64,000 nt of DNA from Conus ventricosus (Eukaryota; Mollusca; Gastropoda; Neogastropoda; Conidae). A program made the translations under genes and the position numbers. Shown in pieces: positions 54,390 to 64,000 of this stretch. A model generated the notes under the pieces. It searched no databases, was not told the origin of the DNA, and was given only the letters and a program-made list of their open reading frames with translations. Position 1 is the first letter of the stretch, and every line of letters starts with the position of its first letter. The stretch is taken from NCBI GenBank assembly GCA_018398815.1, contig CM031628.1, positions 13,471,026-13,535,025 on the forward strand, given 5' to 3'.

Positions 54390-56150
54390 CTGCCTCATCT
54401 GTGATAGCAAAGGGTGGTAAAGACTTGCCGTTGGGCCCTAAAAATGTACCAAATTTCCTCCCTCTTAAAGAAGTCTTAGAAGCCATGACAACAGCTGACT
54501 AGAACAATGTGCCTGAATATGTGCCCAGAGGAGTGAAATAAAATACATTTTTCATTGTCAAAAATGGGGAGAACCTTAGAAGAAACGAGGGAAAATCCAG
54601 CCAGTTTGGGGATGATTGCGGTGCCTGGGCATCTGGCAGTCCCACAAACAAGTATTTTTACTTATTTCACCCAGGGCAGAGACCAGTGAAAATTGTGCTT
54701 TAAAATGATCAATACTGCTTGGAGCGCCAGCGCCAGAAGAAGACAGTCTACATTCCTTTGAAGCCACAGCCATCAGAAGAGAATGTGCTGATTGTGCACC
54801 GAAGATATGCAAAGCATACGCTCTCAACTAGTTATGAGAAAAGGGTCACTTGGATAGAGGTTCAAGATGATGAGCTAGATCTAGCAATATATGAATACAG
54901 AGGCAAGTTTCCGGGCAAGGCACCACATGGGAAGTCCAAACATCAAGGTGAATATATAAAGCTGAAAGGACACATCATGGATGAAATTAAACAAGTAAAA
55001 CCAACAAGACCTAAAGAAGTCTACAGCCAGTGTGATATCATTGATGGTCCGCGAATGAACGACAAGTAAGAGATGCCAAATACAGACAGAAATAAATAGA
55101 AAGACAACCACAGTCTACTGGCCAATGTACATTTGCTGACCAGATGAGCAGGCTGGAAGAGCTACAGATCTCTTAGAACTCCATTTGTACAGTTATTGCT
55201 AGAGAGACCAGGAAAAGTACCCTGCTCCATATTGTACACCAAACAAATAGCAGACCTGAAGAGATACTGCCTGGCATTGACAAGACATTCAACCTAGGAG
55301 AACTGTATGTGACAGCCACAGTTTTCAAGCATCTTGGTGTCAAAAGGAGGAGCACTGAAGACCACTCCATCATGCCAGGACCCATTTTCCTACATGGGGA
55401 TTCTGACCAGGAGACATTCTGTTTTTCCAGCACTTGGCAGGAGTTCTACATAATGCACCAGCGCACCCAGTTTTAGGCAGCGACGAAGAAAAAGCCATCA
55501 GAAACGCATTTTCTAGGGCACTTCCAGGAGCATCCATGATGTGCTGTAGTAGACATCTGAAGAACGACATCACTGATCAGCTGAAGGACAAAGTAAGCAT
55601 CCATAGCAAGGACAGGAAGACTTGTCAATAAAATTTTTGGACCAGATTCCATCACAGAGGCCACAGAAGAAGCAGAGCTGGTCTGCGGGACAGAGGCAGC
55701 TAGGGCACAAATAAGAGCAACAGCATCCAGTTTTTTTTACCATATTTTAACAGTCGTATAGTGCCCTTGCTGCAGGAAAATTTCAAAACATCAAAGAAGC
55801 TAGGATTTGTGGGTTTATCAATGAAGTGGACTGACAACAACTGGAAAGTTATAATCATGTTTTAAAACAAGCAGTTCAGTGGAAATCTCAGAAGTTGGCT
55901 GACTTGGTAGAAAAGATACTGGTCCTAGTAGAGGGACACTATAAGGAAATCAGGAGAAGTCTGCTGGGTTTAGGGGACTATGTACTGGAGAAAGAGTACC
56001 AGGCCTTTTCGATGGAGAAGAACAGTTGGTGTGGTATGTCAGATGAAAGACGAGAGAAACGTTTTTGGCGTTACATGCTGACCAGAAAAGAAGTTGATGT
56101 ACGGATCACAAGAACCAGAGATGGACATGCTGCCATAACACCAACTTGAC
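54390..56150 (+). pseudogene. MULE-type transposase relic
   Basis: From about 54405 one frame reads on with scattered stops: KGGKDLPLGPKNVPNFLPLK, QFGDDCGAWASGSPTNKYFY, then the ORF 54719-55069 (KKTVYIPLKPQPSEENVLIV). After frameshifts: GIDKTFNLGELYVTATVFKH (first catalytic Asp region), GPIFLHGDSDQETF, VLGSDEEKAIRNAFSRALPG (second Asp and Glu), MCCSRHLKNDITDQLKDK (C-x-R-H), then WTDNNWKV and a tail (DLVEKILVLVEGHYKEI..). This order matches MULE-domain transposases found in many marine invertebrates. It is badly decayed and followed directly by LINE-G. Confidence 0.7.
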
Positions 56151-56641
56151 CAAGACACGGAGGGAAGAAGATAAGATAAGATAATGTTGCTTATAGCCCA
56201 GCCGACCGCAAAGGGCCACATCAGGGCTGTCACCACGTTAAAATCAACTCACCAGTCATTTGGAAAATTTAAAAAAAAAAAAAAAACCTTTCACACATCT
56301 CATTAAATGACATCGTCTAGAAACGCACCAGAAACTTCGTTAAAAATCTTTCTTCCGTAAAATCTTAAATCAGATGAAAAATGTTAATCTCTCTCAAAAA
56401 CTCAAGGATCACATCAGGCGGACACCCCCTGAACAGGATCTTCATGGACTCCGCTGTAAAATGTTTGTGTCTCACACCGTGCAAGTCCCAACACTCTATA
56501 AAAGAACATGTTTCATTGTGAGTGGCGCATGACATGGAATGCACCACGGAGCTTCTTCACTCTTTAAAAGGTAAGAATGGGTAAAATACGAATGGCCGGT
56601 GTGCAGCTGGCACAGAACCGTTTCCTCTTTACGACCTCCCG

Positions 56642-56654
56642 ACGTAGATGGGAG
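56642..56654. other. Target-site duplication of LINE-H, left copy (right copy 62589-62601)
   Basis: acgtagatgggag at both edges. The right copy directly follows the LINE-H 5' end and the left copy precedes its 3' tail. The sequence is part of LINE-G ORF2, so the insertion target is a sister element. Confidence 0.95.
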
Positions 56655-56839
56655 AGATAATGAGATAATGTTGCTTATAGCCCAGCCGACCACAGAGGGC
56701 CACATCAGGGCTTCACCACGTTAAAATCAACTCACCAGTCATTTAAACACTTTCACACATCTCGTTAAATGACATCGGCTACAAACGAACCAGAAACTTT
56801 TGTTAAAAATCCTTCTTCCGTAAAATCTCAAATCAGATG

Positions 56840-59800
56840 AAAAATGTTTAATTTCTCTCAAAAACCCAAGGATCACGTCAGGCGGGACATCCCTGAACAG
56901 GATCTTCATGGACTCCGCTGTAAAATGTTTGTGTCTCACATCGTGCAAGTCCCAACACTCTAAAAAAACATGTTTCATTGTGAGTGGTGCATGACATGGA
57001 ATGCACCACGAGCTTCTTCACTCTTTAAAAGGTAAGAATGGGTAAAATACGAATGGGCCGGTGTGCAGCGGCACAGAACCGTTTCCTCTTTACGACCACC
57101 CGACGTAGATGGGAGGAAGTCTTTAAGGTTTGGACGGATCTGAAAGAGTTTGTTATTCGTCTGTGTGTTCCAATCCTCCTGCCAGAGGTCTCATCACATA
57201 ATCGTTAATTTTGGTTTTCACATCTGAGCAGGGGATATAAGTGTTGGACGTTTTCTCTCTTGTGGCGTTCTTGGCTAAACGATCAACCATTCGTTCCCGC
57301 CGATGCCAACATGGCCAGGAACCCAAGCAAGAGTAATGTTGTAACCGTCCGCTTTCAACTTGCTAAAAAGTTCAAAAAAAAGTAAAAGTTCTGGATGCTG
57401 AAGGTTGCGGCCAGCTATGGCCTCCAAAGCTGACAGCGAATCCGACAGAACCAGAAAGTCCCTCCTCGAAGAATGGGAGAGTTATCTTCAAAGCCAGTAC
57501 TAGAGCAGTAAGTTCAGCAGAATAGACAGAAGCATCTGAATGTATATGTTCCAACAATATCTGAGAAGGAGCCCCAGGGCAGTAGGCTGCACAGGCCACT
57601 CCATCCTCAGACTTGGAACCGTCAGTGAAACTTTTTGATAGGATGGGAATTTGGAACAGAGCTCGCATACAAAGCCTGTACGCCAGAGAGCTGGTAGACA
57701 CCTTACGGAAAGCTGCGAGATCGAAACGAATCTCTGGTGTGAAAAAGGTCCATAGGAGGTTGATCCGGAAACTTGGAAAAATCGGAAAACTACTCCCAGG
57801 TCTATACCTGCATTCCGCACGTGAGGCTGCATACGAAGCCCAAACGGCGGAATACATTTCGGGTTGTTTCAAACTTACTTTGAACGGAGGGTCAAAACAC
57901 AGTCATAGGCAGGATTCTGCGGACTCTGAGAACAGTCGGATGTAATAATTCAAAGACAGTTTCAGCCTGCGATTGGACAGTGAAGGTTCACCTGCCTCTG
58001 CGTACAGGCTGTACACAGGGGTGGTGCGGAACGCTCCAAGACAGAGACGAAGCCCTTGATGGTGGATAGGGTCCAAGAGTTTGAGGTAAGATGATCTTGC
58101 GGAGCCGTACACCACACAACCGTAGTCCAGTTTAGAACGGACCAGGGCTCTGTAGAGGTGCAACAAAGTTTTCTTATCAGCGCCCCAGTCGGTGTGTGCT
58201 ACGACCCGCAGAATATTCAGTGCCTTTTGGCAAGCAGTTTTGAGGTTTTTTAATATGGCTGAGAAAGTTAAGTTTTTGGTCAAAAATGACTCCAGAAATT
58301 TGGCCTCTTTAACAGCTGGAATGGGAGATTTCCCTACTTGAAGTTCCGGATCTGGAAAAAACTGACGGAAATTATGGAAGTGAATACACTGGGTTTTTGT
58401 AGCAGAAAAGGTGAAACCGTTTTCATCCGCCCCACCGATGGATTTTATCTACGCAAAGCTGGAGCCTGCGCTGGACACTCGGTACAGGCTTCCAGTTGCG
58501 TAGACAGCAAAATCATCCACAAACAATGAGCAGTCTGAACCTGCTGAACGGAATGAACAATGTTGTTGATCTTAATACTAAAGAGGGCAGGAGATAGTAT
58601 GCTCCCCTGTGAAACACCCAACTCCTGCTCGTGACATCTGAGAGAGTGGTGCCAACCCGGACCTGAAACTGTCGTTCTGCCAAAAAATTTTGAATAAAAA
58701 GCGGAAGATGACCTCGAAAACCCAGATCGTGGAGATCATGGAGTATCCCCGACTTCCAGGTGGTATCGTAGGCCTTCTCCAAGTCAAAGAAATTGCCACT
58801 GCATGCTGTCTGTTTAAAAAAGCGTTCCTAAGTGTAGATTCCAGACGAATCAAATGGTCAAACTGTACTACGATGTTTGCGGAAACCACACTGTTCTTTC
58901 GCCAAAAGGCCATCGGTTTCAAGTTTCCACATGAGCCTAGCATTGACCATTTTTTCCATCAATTTACAAACACAGCTGGTCAAAGCTATGGGACGGTAAT
59001 TTGAAGGATTAGAAAGATCTTTTCCAGGTTTGGGATGGGGATAATGAGGGCTTTTCGCCAAGAGGGTGGAAAAAAACCTGTAGTCCACACATGGTTGTAG
59101 ACCTGTAGCAGTATGTTCAGACCTTCTAGCGGAAGATGTTTCAACAGCTGATAATGGATTTCATCTATACCTGGAGAGGAATCGCTGCAAGAGAGTAAGG
59201 CAGATTTCAGCTCGTTTAATGTAAAAGGAAGATTGTAGTCTTCCATGTTGTCGGATGAAAAGTTGCAGGGTGATTTTTCTTTTAGGGCTTTGTTTTTGAC
59301 AAAAGTGACCGATTTATTAGAAGAGGAGGAATTCTTTTCAATGGTTGAAGCAAGCAGATTAGCAACTGCTTTCTTCTCTGTTATTAAAGAATCCAAAAAA
59401 TTGAGATGGTTCACAGTGGGACAGGTGTTCTTCCTTTGATTTTCTTAATGATGTTCCCACACTTTTTTCTTAGAAGTTTATGATGTCAGCCTGGAGCAGA
59501 AGCTTCTCCAGGACCGACGTTTACTGATTTTAAAAGTGTGTCTTGATTTAGCACGGAGTTTCTGATGGGCTCGAGCGTTGGGACCCGAAGGTCGTTGGTA
59601 TACCTGACGCTGAGCCCCGTTTTCTACTTTTGGAAATTTGTTGGCATTCTGAATCAAACCAGGGTGTTTTTGGCATTTGAAGTTTGTCGGAAGACACTGG
59701 AATACAGGCTTAGCACATTTAATCATAGTATTAGTCAGTGATGCAGCTGGGTCAGGACTCTGAAAAAATCAGTGTCTGAACTCCTTGGAAAAGTGGCTGC

Positions 59801-60515
59801 AAATAGATCCCATTTGCTTTCTTATAATTTAAATGCTGAGAGACAGAGACGTGTTCAGTTATTACAGGTTGTAGAAGGACAGGGAAATGGTCACTTCCGT
59901 GCAGATCGTCATGGACAGACCACTCATAGTCCAGGACCAGCGAGGGTCACAAACCGACAAATCTAAACACGAAAGTGAACCTGTGGAAGAATGGAGGTAA
60001 GTTGCAGATCCGTCGTTCAGACAACACAAATCCAAATCCGAAAGGACATCCTCAATCAGCAGACCTCTGGATGACGAACCGGTACTACCCCAAAGAGGGT
60101 TGTGACCGTTAAAGTCACCCAACAGCAAAAAAGGTCGAGGGAGTTCCTCTATCAGACTGACAAGGTCCTGACGACAAACCGGGACAGAAGGAGGTAAATA
60201 AAGAGAACAGATTGTCACAGTCTTGTGGAGAGTGACTCTCGCAGCAACAGCTTGAAGGGAGGTAGACAGAGCGACAGGACTATACAGTAGAGTTTTGTGT
60301 ATGAGAAGGGCAACACCGCCCGACAGTCCCAACGTGGATGGTTGTGCAGGATTTGAAAGAATATTAAAGCCAGAAAGAGTAAAGGTCTTCTGGCTTTGAA
60401 TTTGAGTTTCCTGAACAGCCACGACGGAAGGTTTTATAGATTGGCACAAAAGCTGCAGCTCCTCAAAGTTGGAATTTAGTCCACGGATATTCCAATGGAA
60501 TATTGTATTATCCAT
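56840..60515 (-). pseudogene. LINE-H ORF2, all domains present but many small indels
   Basis: The ATG at 60515 (MDNTIFHWNIRGLNSNFEEL) opens 217 codons of endonuclease with LLGDFNGHNPLWGS, ending at a shift near 59945. RT is seen in pieces: NPSNYRPIALTSCVCKLMEK, EKAYDTTWKSGILHDL, FLAERQFQVRVGTTLSD; the FVDD region is disturbed near 58540. RNase H (FTDGSKSEDGVACAAYCPGA at about 57700-57550; AELTALVLAL) and the Cys/His end are likewise broken. More than ten single-base gains or losses relative to LINE-B/C/E were noted, many in homopolymers. Confidence 0.85.
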
Positions 60516-60539
60516 GGTGCAGAGGGCGAAAAGGAGAGA

Positions 60540-61852
60540 GATCAGGTCATCTCCTCTTCAACGTCTGGTGCTAAAGGTGTAAATTTATTTGAGTATGTAC
60601 TGGACTGTGTTGGTCTTCAGACCTGCTGGCAGACTTGCCAACAGGGAAGAAGGAGGTCTGGATTTGGGAGACGGTGGAGGTTTCTTCCTTATCTCCACCA
60701 TCTCCACACTGGGTTGAACTCCCTTGCCCGCACGGGCACTGGACAGAGGAGTTCGAGGGGGAATTGCTGGTTTTTTAATCTGCCCAGCAGCAGATGTTGT
60801 AGACTGCTGGGCAGTCTGAGGGGTGGCGGATTTTTTGCCTCCACCAGGGGCGTCACTTTGGTTGGGAAGGTGGTGGACTTGCTACCACCAGAAACTGGAC
60901 AGATCGTACTTGCAATGTTTTCGAAAACGTAAAGTTATCAGTCTGACAGCAGACTGACCGAGTTGAAACTGTAGGAACTTTCTTTACGGCCGAAGCATAT
61001 GAAGAAGCTGTCGGCGACTGACTGCCCACAACCTGCTTGCGGGCTTCGAAAAAGGAGATCTTCTTTTCAGTTTTGATTCTTTGAATAGCGGATTCCTGAA
61101 TCCAAAGAGGGCAGTTTCGTGAAGAGGAGGGATGGGTTGCCACCGCAGTTAGCACAATGTGCCGGATCTTGACACGGCCCATCATGGGTTGCCTTGCAGC
61201 AAACACCGCATACCTCTTGCCCTGAACAGCGGGTCCCTGACATGGCCAAACTTCTGGCACCTGAAGCACCTCAGCGGGGACGGAACATATAACTGAACAT
61301 GAACATTCAAGTAACCAACTTTGATGACCGGAGGCAGCACAGGGTTGCAGAAGGTCAGAAGAGGGTGTTGGTGGCCACTCTCTCTGAACCTTTCTTTACC
61401 GTCACCCTGCGCACCTCCGTCACTCCCTGGGATGCCAGCTCCGTCTTAATTTCTGCCTCTGATACACCAGATAAATCCCTGCAGCGAATCACGCCTTTTG
61501 ATGAGTTTAACTGTTTGTGGGAGTTACCCTGATCTCCCTGTCCACAAGTTTCTTTGCCTTCAGCAGCTGTTCATATGTTTTGGTGATTTACACTGATAAG
61601 AAATGAACCATTCTCAACCTCTTGATGGACCGAGGGTCACCTGCTAAAGCTTGAAAGGCCCTTCTGTATGGCAAAAGGGCTCAGAGCTGAAAGGGGTCTT
61701 TCCTGCTCCGTCCCTTCCATCACGAGCCAGGAAGCCCAGAATCCTGTCCTCTGTCGTACCTCCATATCAGAATCACTATCTGAATCAAGATTCCCTGAAA
61801 TAGGGGATGCAGCCTTCCTCTTTTTTGGGGGGATTGTTTTTGAAAAAGCCAT
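60540..61852 (-). pseudogene. LINE-H ORF1, frameshifted
   Basis: The ATG at 61852 starts MAFSKTIPPKKRKAASPISG, and 71 codons follow to a shift near 61650 (ggcccttctg against agcccttctg). Knuckle sequences are in other frames (CANCGGN, then NCPLWIQESAIQRIKTEKKI), followed by the Ala/Ser-rich segment SYASAVKKVPTVSTRSVCCQ. The Pro-rich tail ends near 60540. Confidence 0.82.
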
Positions 61853-62601
61853 GATGTATTTTATTTTATTTCATCTCTCCTTACCCACCCACCTTGGAGT
61901 CCAACTAAGGGGCCGGGCCAAGAAAACCAATGTCTTGACCCCATCCAGGCTTCGGGAGAGATATACGACAAACAGAAACTACCAACCCTATCCCCCCTGA
62001 TCATGCTCAACTCCCGGGGACAGAGAGCTGAGCACTGCAGGGGTTAACTTGGCCAGTAGGGAACTGTCTGTCTTGACCCAGCCCCAAGAAGGGGAGCCGA
62101 TTAGTACACACCGGGCCAAAGTGTACTCCCTGTCTAGGAGAGGTCCGAGCCAAAGTGATGTGTTGAGAGCGCTGGCCCTCTCAATCACCAGGATCTCATT
62201 CCCCTCCGACACAGGTCGCACCGCACGGCAACGCGGCGGATCTGAAGGAGACCACAGAGAGAAAAGGAGTGTGGAAAAGAAGACTTGAAGGGGAGACGAA
62301 GATAGAAAAGGGCCAAATAAGGGAGGCAGAAAACAAGAAAAGGAGAAAAGGCGGGTTACTCTTAGTCAGGATCCTCACCCTTAGCCTATCTGACATGGGA
62401 AGCCCTACCAGGGCATCAACTCCTTACCACGTTACGCTTAGGCCAAACAGCATCTGCACTCTCAGGCCTAGAAGCAGTGTGAAAAAAACAGCCTATCGCC
62501 AAGTATTGATGCCCCGCCAGCAAAGCCTAAGGGATCACTGGACCACGCAAACCCTCCGACCACGACAAGGTCGCAACCCCCCGGAGGGACGTAGATGGGA
62601 G

Positions 62602-64000
62602 GAAGTCCTTAAGTTTTGGACTGATCTGAAAGAGTTCGTTATTCGTCTGTGTGTTCCAGTCCTCCTGCCAGAGGTCTCTCACATAATCGTTAATTTTGGG
62701 TTTCACATCTGAGCAGGGGATATAAATGTTGGACAGTTCTTGTGGCGTTCTTGGCTAAACGATCAACCATTTCGTTCCCACCGATGCACAACATGACCAG
62801 GAACCCAAGCAAGAGTAATGTTGTAACCGTCCGCTTTCAACGTGCTAAAAAGTTCAAAGAAATGTAAAAGTTCTGGATGCTGAAGGTTGCGGCCAGCTAT
62901 GGCCTCCAAAGCTGACAGCGAATCCGACAGAACCAGAAAGTCCCTCTTCGAAGAATGTGAGATTATCTTCAAAGCCAGAACCAGAGCAGTAAGTTCAGCA
63001 GAATAGACAGAAGCATCTGAATTATATGTTCCAACAGTATCTGAGGAGGAGCCCCAGGGCAGTAGGCTGCACAGGCCACTCCATCTTCAGACTTGGAACC
63101 GTCAGTTGAAAAACTTTTTGATAGGATGGGAATTTCGAACAGAGGTCAGCATACAATGCCTTGTACGCCAGAGAGCTGGTAGACTCTTTGCGAAAAGCTG
63201 CGAGATCAAAACGAATCTCTGTTGGAAAAAGGTCCACGGAGGTTGATCCGGAAACTGGAAAAATCCGACACAACTCCTAGGTCTAGACCTGCATTCCGCA
63301 TGTGAGGCTGCATACGAAGACCAAACGGCGGAATACATTTCGGGTTGTTTTCAAACTTACTTTGGAACGGAGGAATCAAAGACAGTCATAGGCAGGATTC
63401 TGCGGTTCTGAGAACAGTCGGATATATAATAATTCAAAGACAGTTTCAGCCTGCGGTTGGACAGTGAAGGTTCACCTGCCTCGCGTACAGGCTGTACACG
63501 GGGGTGGTGCGGAAACGCTCCAAGACAGAGGACGAAGCCCTTGAAGTTGATGGTGGATAGGGTCCAAGAGTTTGAGGTAAGACGATCTTGCAGAGCCGTA
63601 CACAGCACAGCCTTAGTCCAGTTTGGAACGGACCAAGGCTCTGTAGAGGTGCAGCAAAGTTTTCTTATCAGCGCCCCAGTCGGTGTGCGCTACGACCCGC
63701 AGAATATTCAGTGCTTTCTGGCAAGCAGTTTTGAGGTTTTTGATGTGGCTGAGAAAGTTAAGTTTCTGGTCAAAAATAACCCTAGAAATTTGGCCTCTTT
63801 GACAGCTGGAATGGGAGATTTCCCTACTTGAAGTTCAGGATCTGGAAAAAAACTGACGGAAATTATGGAAGTGAATACACTGTGTTTTTGTAGCAGAAAA
63901 GGTGGAACCGTTTTCATACCGCCCACTGATGGATTTTTATCCACGCAAAGCTGGAGCCTGCGCTGGACACTCGGGTACAGGCTTCCAGTTGCGTAGACAG
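62602..64000 (-). pseudogene. LINE-G ORF2 middle part (RNase H and RT connection), frameshifted
   Basis: RNase H elements are visible in separate frames: ISHSSKRDFLVLSDSLSALE, ITLAWVPGHV (62763-62972), SLAYKALYADLCSKFPSYQK (63022-63273), and RRLKLSLNYYISDCSQN (63357-63608). The region beyond 63660 equals the RT connection segment of LINE-B. Breaks lie near 62745, 63030, 63110, 63225, 63380 and 63520, mostly single-base. Confidence 0.82.

Larger units (their letters stand above)
56655..62588 (-). mobile_element. LINE-H: full-length I/nimbus-like LINE inside LINE-G
   Basis: 5934 bp from a GAGATAA-type 3' tail to the 5' end ggaggg. It is flanked by a 13-bp target duplication acgtagatgggag (56642-56654 and 62589-62601). 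Order on the minus strand is 5' UTR 62588-61853, ORF1 from 61852, ORF2 from 60515, 3' UTR. The tail is shorter than in the other copies (agataatgagataatg). It is in the same orientation as its host. Confidence 0.94.
56166..64000 (-). mobile_element. LINE-G: I/nimbus-like LINE, split by LINE-H and cut by the window end
   Basis: Segments 56166-56654 (GATAA tail, 3' UTR, ORF2 C-terminus) and 62602-64000 (RNase H, connection, end of RT) are collinear with LINE-B. The join point is the 13-bp acgtagatgggag duplicated around LINE-H. Its 3' end lies next to the MULE relic. The 5' end is outside the window. Frequent 1-bp indels break every frame. Confidence 0.9.

Overview
This is eukaryotic DNA with no bacterial or plasmid features. 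Spliced exons with GT/AG borders, many microsatellites, APE-type LINEs with an RNase H domain, a DIRS retrotransposon, hAT and MULE transposons, tRNA-headed SINEs and hammerhead-ribozyme elements point to an invertebrate. A mollusc, perhaps a gastropod, is my best guess, by inference only. Host coding sequence is sparse and lies on the minus strand.

Host exons. A transmembrane exon (6892-7003) and a Cys-rich, N-glycosylation-rich extracellular exon (34737-34931) fit each other in phase. They are probably separated by one intron of about 27.7 kb. A second set of small phase 1-1 exons (49743-49862, 49579-49641, 46862-47077, 42700-42867) lies further upstream on the same strand, in duplicated intron modules with a shared satellite. 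A damaged THAP-type zinc-finger exon is at 53107-53501, and an acidic N-terminal fragment on the plus strand is near 51824.

Left part (1-14 kb). The 5' end of one LINE copy (LINE-A, 1-1589) is followed by a GT/GA microsatellite, four consecutive minisatellites (3.9-6.0 kb), the TM exon, a SINE-derived repeat, a 47-bp minisatellite, a hAT transposon inside a 52-bp minisatellite (8.2-11.3 kb), and a second hAT-like element (12.1-13.7 kb).

Nested block (14.97-34.69 kb). A short hAT derivative is split by a full-length LINE (LINE-B, 15008-33796, 12-bp target duplication). LINE-B is split by a second full-length LINE of the same family (LINE-C, 19059-30395, 14-bp duplication) and by a 5'-truncated copy (LINE-E, 32010-33451, 11-bp duplication). 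LINE-C is split by a 5.3-kb DIRS element (20651-25985, no duplication). With the host intron this is a five-level nest, and every retrotransposon junction can be read from the sequence. Removing the insertions, LINE-B, LINE-C and LINE-H are each about 5.9-6.0 kb, which sets the family length.

Middle part (35-41 kb). Two copies of a short element carry a hammerhead ribozyme core (35393-35444 and 38077-38128). An older divergent relative of the LINE family (36.3-40.6 kb) is interrupted by ribozyme copy 2, by an unknown GC-rich insert and by a SINE.

Right part (42-64 kb). Host exons and satellite arrays surround a 5'-truncated RTE-like LINE on the plus strand (43.8-46.4 kb). A decayed MULE-type transposase (54.4-56.15 kb) follows, then a second nest in which full-length LINE-H (56655-62588, 13-bp duplication) sits inside LINE-G, which runs off the window. 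Nearly all transposon proteins are broken by frameshifts or stops. The best preserved are the RNase H part of LINE-E, ORF1 of LINE-B and the DIRS recombinase.
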